Source of the DNA: Shouchella tritolerans
GTDB taxonomy: Bacteria; Bacillota; Bacilli; Bacillales; Bacillaceae_D
Assembly: GCF_025770735.1 (NCBI RefSeq)
Contig: NZ_JAODPB010000001.1
Coordinates: 1 to 64,000, forward strand
Reading direction: 5' to 3'
DNA length: 64,000 bases
Part shown: positions 34,024-43,895 of the stretch, one piece after another
How the letters are laid out: every line of letters begins with the position of its first letter
How positions within the stretch are numbered: position 1 is the first letter of the stretch
Position numbers and translations under genes: made by a program
Notes under the pieces: generated by a model
The model's database searches: none
What the model was told of the DNA's origin: nothing
The model's input: the letters and a program-made list of their open reading frames with translations, nothing else

Positions 34024-34100
34024 GGTCCGGTAGTTCAGTTGGTTAGAATGCCTGCCTGTCACGCAGGAGGTCGCGGGTTCGAGTCCCGTCCGGACCGCCA
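34024..34100 (+). tRNA. tRNA-Asp (anticodon GTC)
   Basis: Acceptor GGTCCGG/CCGGACC, anticodon stem CCTGC/GCAGG with GTC in the loop, T-arm GCGGGTTCGAGTCCCGT, encoded CCA. Confidence 0.97.
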
Positions 34101-34136
34101 TTTACATCATGATAAACAGTTAAAAGAAGCAAAAAT

Positions 34137-34212
<76 letters not shown>

Positions 34213-34215
34213 TTT

Positions 34216-34288
<73 letters not shown>

Positions 34289-34292
34289 TAGC

Positions 34293-34335
34293 GAAAGAAC
34301 TTTATGTGCAAGTGCATATAAGGTTCTTTTTTTGC
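34293..34335 (+). terminator. Terminator after the tRNA cluster
   Basis: AAAGAACTTTATGTGCA pairs with TGCATATAAGGTTCTTT (small mismatches) and a run of T follows. Confidence 0.85.
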
Positions 34336-34457
34336 ATTCTTCTTGACTTGCCCGTTTGTGGTAAACTAAGAGATAGGGCAAAACAATTGCCCGGGAAAGA
34401 ATGTTGTTATTTCTAAATGAAGGATCTTAGAACGACGACCAATCTAGGAGGATGAGG

Positions 34458-35168
34458 ATGGACAAACATATTCTCGTGGTAGATGATGAAAAGTCGATTG
34501 CTGATATATTAAAATTTAACTTGGAGAAGGAAGGCTTTGATGTTACTTGTGCTTATGATGGGAATGAAGCATTAGAGCGCGTCAAGGAACGGAAGCCTGA
34601 TTTAATGCTCCTTGATATTATGCTCCCTTATAAAGATGGCATGGAAGTTTGCCGTGAAGTAAGGAAGCAATACGATTTGCCGATTATCATGTTAACGGCA
34701 AAAGACTCGGAAATTGATAAAGTGCTTGGCCTTGAGCTTGGCGCTGATGACTATGTCATCAAGCCGTTTAGCACGCGGGAACTGTTGGCACGTGTAAAGG
34801 CAAACTTGCGGCGCCAACAAGTCGCTTCAGATGACGCGCCAACCACGCAAAAAGAAATCACAATTGGCGAGCTATCGATCCTTCCTGAAGCGTATCAAGT
34901 AAAAAAACGGGGCGAGCCAGTTGATTTAACCCATCGGGAATTTGAGTTGATCCATTATCTCGGCAAGCATTTAGGCCAAGTAATGACGCGTGAGCATTTG
35001 CTGCAAGCGGTGTGGGGCTATGATTATTTTGGCGATGTGCGTACGGTGGACGTAACAGTGCGGCGCTTGCGTGAAAAAGTAGAAGACAACCCAAGCTATC
35101 CAAACTGGATTATGACGAGAAGGGGAGTCGGCTACTTCTTGTCGGCGCCAGAGGGCGAGCAGCGGTAA
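34458..35168 (+). CDS. walR: Essential response regulator WalR (YycF)
   Basis: A 236-aa OmpR-family regulator. Receiver: DDEKSIAD, phospho-acceptor Asp in [23 protein letters not shown]-terminal winged helix includes [15 protein letters not shown] and [13 protein letters not shown]. It controls cell-wall hydrolases. ATG 34458 ([10 protein letters not shown]) follows AGGAGGATGAGG; the ATG at 34452 lies within that region. First gene of walRKHIJ-htrC. Confidence 0.97.
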   Translation: MDKHILVVDDEKSIADILKFNLEKEGFDVTCAYDGNEALERVKERKPDLMLLDIMLPYKDGMEVCREVRKQYDLPIIMLTAKDSEIDKVLGLELGADDYVIKPFSTRELLARVKANLRRQQVASDDAPTTQKEITIGELSILPEAYQVKKRGEPVDLTHREFELIHYLGKHLGQVMTREHLLQAVWGYDYFGDVRTVDVTVRRLREKVEDNPSYPNWIMTRRGVGYFLSAPEGEQR

Positions 35169-37007
35169 ATGGAACGGAATGTCGGGTTTTTTAAATCCAT
35201 TCGCTTTAAACTGATTATTATTTATGTGCTGTTGATTGTATTGGCGATGCAAATTGTCAGTGTGTACTTTTCCCGGGAACTGGAAAGAAATTTGCTTGAA
35301 AACTATGAAACACTGTTGAATGACCGCTTAAATGTACTGTCTTTAAGTGTCGGCCAAGAATTGCAAGAAGACCCAGAAGAACGGGACCTTGATACGCTTG
35401 TACGCAACGCTTTCCCGCAAAACGATGAGAATACACGCAAAGGGAAAGCGCAAGTGATTGGCTATAATAGCGTGGTGCTGGCAAGCTCTTCCGACGAAGA
35501 CGCCAACATCATTGACCAACAGACTGACCAAACGATTGTTAAGCGCGCCCTAACCGGGACGCCGACGTATGAATTCCAAGAGCGGATCAACCAAGAAGAC
35601 CAAGAGCGCTACATTATTAAAGCACACCCCGTTCGTTCCAATGAAAATGGCACTGGCGAAATTCTCGGTGCTGTCTACATTGAAGCGTCAATTGAGGGTG
35701 TCAGTAAGCAAGCACAAGCGATCAACCGCATTTTTATATCGGCGACAGGCATTGCAATGGTCTTGACGTTCTTAGTGGTCATTCTACTAGCCCGAACGAT
35801 CACGATGCCGATTCTTGACATGCGTCGGCAAGCGCTCCGCATGAGCCATGGCGATTTTTCAAGGCAAGTCCGTGTCTACAGTACCGATGAGTTAGGCCAG
35901 CTTGCCACTGCGTTTAACGAGCTGACAAATAGGCTTCATGACACGACGTTAATGAGGGACAGGGAGCAGAAGCGTTTGCGTTCGGTGTTGGCGCATATGA
36001 CGGATGGCGTGATTGCGACAGACCAAAGCGGTTTGATTATTTTGATGAACCGCCGAGCCGAAGAACTGTTAGGCATCCCGTTAAAGCATGTGCTGCGCAG
36101 GCCGATTATGAACGTGCTGCGCATGGAAGAGGAAGTGAGCATGTTTGAGCTCTACGAAAGGAACGAGCCGTTGCTCCTTGACTTGAGTACAGGCGAAGAG
36201 CCGATTGTGCTCGAAGTGAACTTTTCAGCGATCCAAGAAGAAGAAGGCCCCTTTAATGGCTTGATTGCGGTTCTTCATGATGTAACTGAGAAAGAGAAGA
36301 TTGAAAATGAACGGCGCGAGTTTGTCGCCAACGTGTCACATGAATTGCGGACGCCGCTGACGACGATGAAAAGCTATCTGGAAGCGTTGGCAGACGGGGC
36401 GATGCAAGATGAGGACATTGCACCGCGCTTTTTAGAGGTAACGCAAAAAGAAACGGACCGGATGATCCGCCTTGTTAATGATTTGCTCCAACTGTCCAAA
36501 ATCGACTCAAACGATTACCGTCTCGACTTGCATTGGGTGGAGCTCGGTGCCTTTTTGCATAGCATCGTCGAACGGTTTGAAATGGTCGTCAAGGACAAAA
36601 ACATTGATTTTCACCGCCATATTGCGAAACAGCCAACTTACGTCAAAATTGACACCGATAAAATGACTCAAGTGCTGGACAACATTTTATCGAATGCCAT
36701 TAAATATTCTCCGTCTGGGGGCAATGTGACCATTACCCTCCTCCATCAAGGAAACAAAGCACGGATTAGCATTGCCGATGAAGGGTTGGGCATTCCAGCT
36801 GAGTCACAAGACAAGATTTTTGAGCGGTTCTATCGAGTGGACAAAGCTCGGGCGCGGAACGTTGGAGGGACAGGTCTCGGCCTTGCGATTGCAAGCGAGT
36901 ATGTCCACGCCCATGAAGGCGATATTTGGGTCCACAGTGAATACAATGAAGGCACGACCATTTATATTACGTTGCCTTACTCGACATTCAAAGGAGGAAC
37001 AGTGTGA
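35169..37007 (+). CDS. walK: Essential sensor histidine kinase WalK (YycG)
   Basis: A 612-aa membrane kinase: TM helix ~13-35, extracytoplasmic PAS-like domain, second TM ~185-205, HAMP, PAS, then H-box FVANVSHELRTPLTTMKSY, N-box NAIKYSP and G-boxes ADEGLGIP and GGTGLGLAI. It phosphorylates WalR and is held in check by WalH and WalI. Starts directly after the walR stop and overlaps walH by 4 nt. Confidence 0.97.
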   Translation: MERNVGFFKSIRFKLIIIYVLLIVLAMQIVSVYFSRELERNLLENYETLLNDRLNVLSLSVGQELQEDPEERDLDTLVRNAFPQNDENTRKGKAQVIGYNSVVLASSSDEDANIIDQQTDQTIVKRALTGTPTYEFQERINQEDQERYIIKAHPVRSNENGTGEILGAVYIEASIEGVSKQAQAINRIFISATGIAMVLTFLVVILLARTITMPILDMRRQALRMSHGDFSRQVRVYSTDELGQLATAFNELTNRLHDTTLMRDREQKRLRSVLAHMTDGVIATDQSGLIILMNRRAEELLGIPLKHVLRRPIMNVLRMEEEVSMFELYERNEPLLLDLSTGEEPIVLEVNFSAIQEEEGPFNGLIAVLHDVTEKEKIENERREFVANVSHELRTPLTTMKSYLEALADGAMQDEDIAPRFLEVTQKETDRMIRLVNDLLQLSKIDSNDYRLDLHWVELGAFLHSIVERFEMVVKDKNIDFHRHIAKQPTYVKIDTDKMTQVLDNILSNAIKYSPSGGNVTITLLHQGNKARISIADEGLGIPAESQDKIFERFYRVDKARARNVGGTGLGLAIASEYVHAHEGDIWVHSEYNEGTTIYITLPYSTFKGGTV

Positions 37008-38335
37008 GGTACGAACAGTTTAAAACTGTCGCGTTAATTGCCTTAATTGGTCTAAGTGTATTTTTCACGTACCAATTGTGGACATTCCAACCAAATATCG
37101 AAGCATTAGAAGATAGCTCCAACGTGCAAACCGAAGAAATGTTTGGCACAGAACGGGACCCAGTGGAGCTAATTGCTCCTGAACAAATCGTGCTGCACAG
37201 CTCTGAAGGGACGTATTCACTCGTAAAAAATGGCTCTTCGTATTTTTCTCACGTAGTGGACCAATTGTTTGCCGAAGGGCAATTGCAATCGATCAACCGC
37301 GACTATGAAGATATCTCCGCCGTAAGCGGAATTGAGTTGATTTTTCCCGATGCAGTACCAAAAGAATTTGTGCTGAAACAATTCGGGATCGATCATGAAG
37401 ACTTTCGCTTCAATTTAAGTGCCATCGATCGGATGTTTGTTTACGTTAGCCCTTATGACGGCGGGGTCAACATCCAATTTGCTTCACTGGAAAATGAAAG
37501 CTTATTTACGGTTGGCTCTGCGATGGATCCTAATTTGCTTACTGATTTGCTCGAATCTGGAGAGGAAGCAGACATCGAAGAGGCTGTTATCGTGAAGCAG
37601 AAGGATGATGAGAACAAATTGCTGCAAAACCGGCTGTATGTCAGCAGTGAGCCACAAAAAGTAAGAGAAAAGCAGTATGAGCTTGCCCGTCTAGACATAG
37701 GGCAAATCAACCAGCGTTTGTTTAGCGGGGCTTCTGATGTTCCGCGGCAAAACCAGCTTGATGGGCAAAATGTCTACACCGATGGTAGCCGGATTGTCAC
37801 GATTGACCAACGGCTACAGTATTTAAGCTACAGCTATCCGTTTGCAGCAGACGGCGTTGACACAAACAACCGCCACATTATTGAGACCGCGACTGAATTT
37901 GTCAATTTAAATGGCGGCTGGACTGATGACTATAAGGCGAGCAGTTGGGCGGCCAGGGATAATAGCGAAACCGTTGATTTTCGGATGATGATTGACGGCA
38001 TTCCTGTTTTTGGCCGCAGCAGCAGCGACAACAAAGACAGGATGAAAATAACTGTCAGCCGCTCAGGCACACAAGTGATCCAATTCGAACGGCCACTCTT
38101 TCATTTAGTCGGGGCGCCGCTGCAAGACCCTGAAGTGGAAGTGCCGTCAGGAGAGGCAGCTGCAGAAGCGTTAAAAAACGCAACTTCGGTCAACTGGGAC
38201 GATGTCACGGACATCCAGCTTGGCTACAGGGCCGATATGGAAAACAACTCAAATGCCAATTTTGTGCCGACATGGTATTATGAAAGCCAAAATACGTGGA
38301 AAAGAGTCCCGTTTGATGAGGAGTACAAACAATGA
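37004..38335 (+). CDS. walH: WalH (YycH), regulator of WalK
   Basis: A 443-aa protein with one N-terminal membrane anchor (VALIALIGLSVFFTYQLW) and a large external region. YycH/WalH forms a complex with WalI and WalK to tune kinase activity. GTG start inside the walK stop (GTGTGA) and a 4-nt overlap with walI at the far end. Confidence 0.92.
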   Translation: MRYEQFKTVALIALIGLSVFFTYQLWTFQPNIEALEDSSNVQTEEMFGTERDPVELIAPEQIVLHSSEGTYSLVKNGSSYFSHVVDQLFAEGQLQSINRDYEDISAVSGIELIFPDAVPKEFVLKQFGIDHEDFRFNLSAIDRMFVYVSPYDGGVNIQFASLENESLFTVGSAMDPNLLTDLLESGEEADIEEAVIVKQKDDENKLLQNRLYVSSEPQKVREKQYELARLDIGQINQRLFSGASDVPRQNQLDGQNVYTDGSRIVTIDQRLQYLSYSYPFAADGVDTNNRHIIETATEFVNLNGGWTDDYKASSWAARDNSETVDFRMMIDGIPVFGRSSSDNKDRMKITVSRSGTQVIQFERPLFHLVGAPLQDPEVEVPSGEAAAEALKNATSVNWDDVTDIQLGYRADMENNSNANFVPTWYYESQNTWKRVPFDEEYKQ

Positions 38336-39228
38336 ACTGGAGCCGGGCCAAATCCATTTTTATTGTCACGTTTTTGCTGTTAAACGTCTTTTTAGGCATA
38401 CAGTTGCTGGACAAAATCCAACAAGTACCTGATATTGAGCAATCAAGCGACATCGAAAAGCGGCTTGCCGATAACAACATCTCTCTCCCGTCGAAAGAAA
38501 TCAACATTGTTGGCGCGAAAGGCGTTGTCCTTGAAGGAAGATGGACAACCTTTTCAGAAGCAGAGCTAGACACTCTTACAGGGCAGACGGCGACGTTGTC
38601 CCAATCACGGGAATTGATTAAATCAGCTTTTGATGAACCGATTGACCTATCGGATATTCCTGGAAACGACAGCAACGAAACAGCGGAACAAACCGACTAT
38701 GCTGCTTTTTTAGCCCAGCATATTTTGCACGGATATGACTATGTGTTTTCAAGGCGAGAAGGATCGTACCTTTATTTTAACCAGCAATATAACCAAAACG
38801 AAACGTTCGTCAACGAGGACGCGCCTCTCATTCTAGAACTCGACGAAGAGGACAAGGTCATTGGCTACACACAGCGCCATTTCACCTTTGAAGAAAACCC
38901 AGATGAACGGAAAATGATCACGTACATGGAAGCGGTCGAAACGCTGCTAAACAACCATTTTATTAAAAGAAACAATAGCATTGTTGAAATTGATTTTGGC
39001 TATTATAGCCTAGCTGAACAAACGCCACGTTTCTTTTCGCCTATGTGGGAAGTGACAGTGAAGCGCAACACCGATGAGGAAGACGATATACGCATTTATT
39101 TAGTGAATGCGATTTTAGGCGAACAACATCAGTGGTATCCCGATGAAAACCAAGCGATGGATGGAGAAACGCCTGAATTACAAGAACCAAATGCAGATGA
39201 GATGAACGAAGCGGGCAGCACGCCTTAG
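38332..39228 (+). CDS. walI: WalI (YycI), regulator of WalK
   Basis: A 298-aa protein with an N-terminal anchor (SIFIVTFLLLNVFLGIQLL) and a YycI-type external domain similar in fold to WalH. ATG overlaps the walH stop (ATGA). Acidic C-terminus. Confidence 0.92.
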   Translation: MNWSRAKSIFIVTFLLLNVFLGIQLLDKIQQVPDIEQSSDIEKRLADNNISLPSKEINIVGAKGVVLEGRWTTFSEAELDTLTGQTATLSQSRELIKSAFDEPIDLSDIPGNDSNETAEQTDYAAFLAQHILHGYDYVFSRREGSYLYFNQQYNQNETFVNEDAPLILELDEEDKVIGYTQRHFTFEENPDERKMITYMEAVETLLNNHFIKRNNSIVEIDFGYYSLAEQTPRFFSPMWEVTVKRNTDEEDDIRIYLVNAILGEQHQWYPDENQAMDGETPELQEPNADEMNEAGSTP

Positions 39229-39253
39229 AGTGTGAAATGAGGGGGGAAACTAG

Positions 39254-40048
39254 ATGAGTATGCGGTTCAGCGTGCTGGCCAGCGGCAGTACTGGAAACGC
39301 GATGTATGTAGAAACGGCATCACAGCGCCTTTTAATTGATGCTGGGTTAACCGGAAAAAAACTGGACGAGCTGTTCCAGAAAATTGACCGCAACCCAAAA
39401 GACATTGATGCGCTGCTTGTCACCCATGAGCATAGCGACCATATTAAAGGTGTCGGCGTTTTTGCCAGAAAGCATCAAGTGCCGATCTATGCGAATGCAA
39501 AAACGTGGAAAGCGATGGAGAAACAGCTTGGGCAGTTGTCTCTTGAGCAAAAATTTGAGTTTAACCGCGGGACAGTCAAGCAGTTTGGCGACATAGAAGT
39601 CGAGTCATTTGGCGTTTCCCACGATGCAGCTGAACCGATGTTTTTTGTCTTCCGCCACGAAGGCAAAAAACTCGTTTTAGCAACAGATATGGGCTATGTG
39701 AGCGAACGAATTAAAAAGACGGTTGCAGGCGCCGATACGTACGTGTTTGAGTCCAACCATGATATGAACATGCTCCGTGTCGGCCGCTATCCGTGGAACG
39801 TCAAACGCCGGATTCTGAGCGATTTAGGCCATGTTTCCAACGAAGATGCTGCGATGGCGTTGGCGGATGTCGTCGAAGACAAACAAGCGAACATCTACTT
39901 AGCTCATTTAAGCCTCGATAACAACATGAAGGAATTAGCGCATATGACAGTCAAGCAAGTGTTAGAGCAAGAAGGGCATAAAGTTGGTGAAACGCTGCGC
40001 CTTTACGATACGGACCCTTATCACCCTACCCCCCTCTCGATTGTTTAA
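39254..40048 (+). CDS. walJ: WalJ (YycJ), metallo-beta-lactamase-fold hydrolase
   Basis: A 264-aa MBL-fold protein with [17 protein letters not shown] (HxHxDH metal motif), ATDMGY and ESNHD. YycJ has been linked to DNA mismatch-repair exonuclease activity and wall homeostasis. GGGGGGAAACTAG precedes the ATG. Confidence 0.93.
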   Translation: MSMRFSVLASGSTGNAMYVETASQRLLIDAGLTGKKLDELFQKIDRNPKDIDALLVTHEHSDHIKGVGVFARKHQVPIYANAKTWKAMEKQLGQLSLEQKFEFNRGTVKQFGDIEVESFGVSHDAAEPMFFVFRHEGKKLVLATDMGYVSERIKKTVAGADTYVFESNHDMNMLRVGRYPWNVKRRILSDLGHVSNEDAAMALADVVEDKQANIYLAHLSLDNNMKELAHMTVKQVLEQEGHKVGETLRLYDTDPYHPTPLSIV

Positions 40049-40248
40049 AAAGGGACGAAAGCGTAAATAAATAGAAAGAACCTACAGTATTCGTTTTTTT
40101 ATCAAACTTCAGCAACAGTTATCGATAATTGTTAAACGAAGGTCAAAAATCATTGAAATGCCCGCAAATGCCTAGACCATCAGGTGAACAGGGGTATAAT
40201 AAAGATACATAGAACGAATACGACTGTTTAGAGGGAAGGGGTATAATC

Positions 40249-41469
40249 ATGGGCTACTATGATGACCAGCAAGAAACGCGCTACCGCGAGCCAAATAAGA
40301 GCTCGAAAAAAGTGGCTGGTTTGTCCGCATTTGGCGGCGCCATCATTGGCGGTGCGCTTGTATTAATCGCTTCACCAATTATGTCGAGCCTCGGCCTTGG
40401 CATAGATGATTCAGCAGGTGAAAACAACAACGCCAACACAGAACCGAATACGGAACAAAACGCTGAAAATGTCATTAACCTCGACGTCAATTCAGCGGTC
40501 ACGGACGTTGTGAGCAAAGTGTCCGATGCAGTCGTCGGCGTTATTAACATGCAGCAAGCCAACATGTTCGGAGCGAGTGAAACAGACGAAACAGGCACAG
40601 GTTCTGGTGTGGTTTATAAAAAAGAAGGCGACTCGGCATTCATTGTTACCAATAACCATGTAATTGAAGGCGCTTCGGAAATTGAAGTTGCCTTAACGGA
40701 CGGCACCCGCGTTCCAGCAACGCTTGTAGGCCAAGATGAAATAACGGACTTGGCTGTCCTTGAAATCGATGGGGAAAACGTCACAACCGTTGCCGAGTTC
40801 GGCAATTCCGATGAATTAAGCGTCGGCGAACCAGCGATTGCGATAGGCAACCCACTTGGCCTTGAATTTGCCGGCAGCGTCACACAAGGCATTATCAGCG
40901 CGACAGAACGAAGCATTCCAGTCGATTTAAGCGGCAATGGCCAAATTGATTGGAATGCAGAAGTACTGCAAACGGACGCAGCGATTAATCCCGGCAACAG
41001 TGGCGGTGCACTTATTAACATTAACGGCGAAGTCATCGGGATTAATTCGATGAAAATTTCCGGCGTTGCAGAAGGGCTAGGCTTTGCAATCCCCGCGTCG
41101 ATCGTACAGCCAACCATCAGCGATTTGGAACAATACGGGGAAGTACGGCGCCCAACACTCGGCATCACATTGCGCTCACTCAATGAACTTCCAAGTTCCG
41201 CTCTCCAAGGAACGCTGAACTTGCCTGAAGACGTGACAGAGGGCGTTGTCATCGTCGGCGTCCAAAACGGCAGCGCTGCAGCCGATGCAGGCCTGCAAGA
41301 ACGAGACGTCATCGTCGAAATTGACGGCGAAGCCATTGAAAACCCTCAAGACTTGCGCAAACTCTTATACGCTGAGCGCTCCATCGGCGACACCATTTCT
41401 GTCACACTCTACCGTGACGGCGACAAGCAAACAATCGATGTCACCCTTGAAGAACAAAGCGACGTATAA
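40249..41469 (+). CDS. htrC: HtrA-type serine protease (HtrC/YyxA)
   Basis: A 406-aa membrane-anchored protease. One TM at ~25-47, an Asn-rich linker, then a trypsin-like domain with the triad His in TNNHVIEG, Asp in TDLAVLEID and Ser in INPGNSGGALIN, and a C-terminal PDZ domain (GAQNGSAAADAG-type region, GVQNGSAAADAGLQE). It handles misfolded exported proteins. A -10-like TATAAT lies at 40195-40200 in the 200-nt gap before it, so it probably has its own promoter. Confidence 0.95.
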   Translation: MGYYDDQQETRYREPNKSSKKVAGLSAFGGAIIGGALVLIASPIMSSLGLGIDDSAGENNNANTEPNTEQNAENVINLDVNSAVTDVVSKVSDAVVGVINMQQANMFGASETDETGTGSGVVYKKEGDSAFIVTNNHVIEGASEIEVALTDGTRVPATLVGQDEITDLAVLEIDGENVTTVAEFGNSDELSVGEPAIAIGNPLGLEFAGSVTQGIISATERSIPVDLSGNGQIDWNAEVLQTDAAINPGNSGGALININGEVIGINSMKISGVAEGLGFAIPASIVQPTISDLEQYGEVRRPTLGITLRSLNELPSSALQGTLNLPEDVTEGVVIVGVQNGSAAADAGLQERDVIVEIDGEAIENPQDLRKLLYAERSIGDTISVTLYRDGDKQTIDVTLEEQSDV

Positions 41470-41477
41470 ATAAATCC

Positions 41478-41514
41478 ACAGCTCCCGCGAACGACGCGCG
41501 GGAGCTGTTTTTTT
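41478..41514 (+). terminator. Terminator after htrC
   Basis: Perfect 12-bp stem ACAGCTCCCGCG (41478-41489) with CGCGGGAGCTGT (41497-41508), then T7. Confidence 0.93.
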
Positions 41515-41601
41515 GTCTTGTGGATTGTGCAAAAGAAGCACTCGCTGTGGATAGCCAAGCCATGCTATAATAGCAAACGACGAAAGAAAGGACGGATTCA
41601 A

Positions 41602-41754
41602 TTGCTTTACGCCTGCTCAGAACATATCGAACTGGCCCTAGACGTCGCCGTAGACGAATGGGAAGTGCCACCCAAAATCGAAAAAACCGCAGACGCCAAC
41701 GAAGCCACATGTAGCTACTGTGGAAACAAAGCAGCGTACACTGTGGCAAAATAA
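41602..41754 (+). CDS. Small CxxH/CxxC protein (YyzH-like)
   Basis: A 50-aa acidic protein, LYACSEHIELALDVAVDEWE at the start and CSYCGNKAAYTVAK at the end. The N-terminal CxxH and C-terminal CxxC pattern is a known small-protein family next to rlmH in Bacillales and may bind zinc. TTG start at 41602 after GAAAGGACGG; upstream in-frame codons run through the htrC terminator and are not expected to be used. Confidence 0.8.
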   Translation: MLYACSEHIELALDVAVDEWEVPPKIEKTADANEATCSYCGNKAAYTVAK

Positions 41755-41776
41755 TCAGATATACACATTGTTGATA

Positions 41777-41830
41777 TGTGGATAAGTTATGTGGATAAAC
41801 TGTTTGCATCTGAAAAAGGAGTTATACACA
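41777..41830. other. DnaA-box pair upstream of rlmH
   Basis: Two perfect TGTGGATAA boxes at 41777-41785 and 41790-41798, and a TTATACACA-like box at 41822-41830, in a 77-nt gap. In B. subtilis the equivalent locus (yydA, the old name of rlmH) is one of the chromosomal DnaA-binding clusters outside oriC (recalled, not checked). Confidence 0.8.
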
Positions 41831-41831
41831 A

Positions 41832-42311
41832 GTGAATATCACGATTCTATCCGTCGGCAAACTAAAAGAAAAATACTTAAAACAAGGCATCGACGAATAC
41901 AAAAAGCGCCTAAGCGCCTACGCCAAAATCCAAGAAATCGAAGTCGCCGACGAAAAAGCACCCGAACACTTAAGCACCGAAGACATGCGCCTCGTCAAGA
42001 AAAAAGAAGGCGAACGCCTCCTCGCCAAAATAAGCGCCGACAGCCACGTCATCGCTCTGGCAATCGAAGGCAATATGAAAACAAGCGAACAGCTCGCCAA
42101 AGGCATCGACCAACTCGCCCTCCACGGCAAAAGCAAACTCACATTCATCATCGGCGGCTCCCTCGGCCTATCCGAAGACGTCTACGCCCGCGCCGACGAA
42201 CTGCTGTCATTTTCAAAAATGACATTCCCTCATCAACTGATGAAACTCGTGCTATTTGAACAGCTGTACCGGAGTTTTCGGATTATGAGGGGGGAGCCGT
42301 ATCATAAGTGA
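41832..42311 (+). CDS. rlmH: 23S rRNA pseudouridine-1915 N3-methyltransferase RlmH
   Basis: A 159-aa SPOUT methyltransferase acting on the assembled ribosome. Motifs [30 protein letters not shown] and the C-terminal RGEPYHK. GTG start at 41832 after AAAGGAGTT. Its last bases, TATCATAAGTGA (42300-42311), resemble the attachment core used by staphylococcal SCC elements. All sequence to the right changes sharply to AT-rich accessory DNA. Confidence 0.97.
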   Translation: MNITILSVGKLKEKYLKQGIDEYKKRLSAYAKIQEIEVADEKAPEHLSTEDMRLVKKKEGERLLAKISADSHVIALAIEGNMKTSEQLAKGIDQLALHGKSKLTFIIGGSLGLSEDVYARADELLSFSKMTFPHQLMKLVLFEQLYRSFRIMRGEPYHK

Positions 42312-42377
42312 GGGGGTTTTTGAAGAAATATATATATAATCTGATGTAATAGAGTTCTCATTATAAGGGGGATGAAT

Positions 42378-43823
42378 ATGGAACATGATATTCGTTTAAA
42401 AATTATAGATTTGAATTTGGGTTTTAAAATACTAAAGAAATTTGAAGATAATTGGATTTATATAAAGATGGTATCTCATACTTCTAAAAACTCAAGTAAT
42501 TGTGCCTATTTCAAATTTAAGCTGAAGGATTTTATGCTCTTAGATGATGATATATTTTTTTATGGGAATGAGGATGAGGATAGGCTGTATTTAAACAAAA
42601 GCGGAATTGTTCAAACTGAATGTTCCCCTGAAGAAGATGAAATTCTTTTTAAAATAGCCTCCTCCGATGGAGTTATAGAGGTGTTTATAAAAAAATATCT
42701 TCCAATCTTAAACGTTAGATTAGATGAATTAACTAATCCGAATAAAAATATAATTATTACAGAAGGACAAACAGACTGGAAACATTTAAAATATGCTTTA
42801 AAAAAGTTAAATGAAAATGGAATGTTTGAAAGCTTAGATATTGGATTTTTTGAACCTGATAAAAAAACTCAGATGGGTAACGATAAATTAAAAAAAATCC
42901 GTGATTATCATGCTTTATTAGAGAATGAATATTGTAAAATATTTATTTTTGATAGAGATGCTAATGATATTAATAGTGAATTTGGAGATGCTGAAGTATT
43001 ATATCATGGGAACAACGTGTATTCTATGTTGTTACCAGTACCAGAGCACCGTAAAGACACACCAAATATTAGTATCGAACATTATTATTTCGATAAGGAT
43101 TTATTTAGAGAAGATAGTAATGGAAGAAGACTATATATGGTAAAAGAATTTGATAAAATTACAAAAAAACATCTACTAATTCCTAATTTATATGCACTTA
43201 AAATAAATAAAGAGTCTAGTTATATAGGTATTTTGGATTACAAAATTATGAAGTATGAAGAACAAGAAGTGGACTTATCCAAAGTAGCTAAAGATGGACA
43301 AAATATTGCATTAAGTAAAAGCAATTTTATTAAACATATTGAAAATGAAGAATTTAAGGGAGTTAATGTAGCGGCATTTTCATCAGTCTTCACAATGATT
43401 GAAGATATATTACAAGATTATTTACAAAATAAAGCTGGAGAAATAGAGATAAGTAAGGGTGCGTATTTAAAAAAGTATCCTACAGGATTAAGTACATTAT
43501 CTTTATTTGCAGAGGCTCCAAAAGAATTATTAACTCTTTATAAAGGTACAAATCTAGTAACCGTTGGACCTGTAGTACTAGAAAATCATAATAAATTGAT
43601 ACTCGAAATTGAAGCATTGATTAATGAAGAATGGCATCAGATTATACAATTTCCTTTAGATATTACTCCCTACTTAGTAGATTTTATAATGAAGAAAAAT
43701 AAGAATAGATTTAATCGTATAGAGTTTCATTTGTTTAGCCCCGATAGAGAAATAAGTTTTTCAAGAGAAATCTTAAAAGATGACATCTCTGGAACTATTC
43801 TATTAAGAGCGCTAAATTTGTAA
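42378..43823 (+). CDS. Putative TOPRIM-domain protein, orphan defence candidate
   Basis: A 481-aa AT-rich gene I cannot assign to a named family. Residues ~125-200 look like a TOPRIM fold: IIITEGQTDWKHLKYAL with Glu129 and, after a helix, KIFIFDRDAND with the Asp192-Arg-Asp194 pair. TOPRIM domains in OLD, GajA and AriB nucleases carry the same E...DxD pattern. No ATPase domain or partner gene is visible, so if it is a nuclease it acts alone. The second ATG (42378) has GGGGG at the right distance; the first (42372) does not. Start of the AT-rich island. Nuclease activity is inference. Confidence 0.55.
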   Translation: MEHDIRLKIIDLNLGFKILKKFEDNWIYIKMVSHTSKNSSNCAYFKFKLKDFMLLDDDIFFYGNEDEDRLYLNKSGIVQTECSPEEDEILFKIASSDGVIEVFIKKYLPILNVRLDELTNPNKNIIITEGQTDWKHLKYALKKLNENGMFESLDIGFFEPDKKTQMGNDKLKKIRDYHALLENEYCKIFIFDRDANDINSEFGDAEVLYHGNNVYSMLLPVPEHRKDTPNISIEHYYFDKDLFREDSNGRRLYMVKEFDKITKKHLLIPNLYALKINKESSYIGILDYKIMKYEEQEVDLSKVAKDGQNIALSKSNFIKHIENEEFKGVNVAAFSSVFTMIEDILQDYLQNKAGEIEISKGAYLKKYPTGLSTLSLFAEAPKELLTLYKGTNLVTVGPVVLENHNKLILEIEALINEEWHQIIQFPLDITPYLVDFIMKKNKNRFNRIEFHLFSPDREISFSREILKDDISGTILLRALNL

Positions 43824-43895
43824 AAAAATCCGTTAAATAGATCATGAACGTTTTAAAATGTCAGATCGACTAGATAGTGGATTGTCAACACTAAA

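Noticed and set aside
41789-42259. 156-codon ORF rich in Arg/Pro overlapping rlmH
   Set aside because: Shadow of the rlmH reading frame, with extreme Arg/Pro bias and no conserved motif.
42300-42311. Definite SCC element call based on TATCATAAGTGA
   Set aside because: The sequence encodes the conserved RlmH C-terminus; no ccr gene or second att copy is in the window, so only a weak suggestion is justified.
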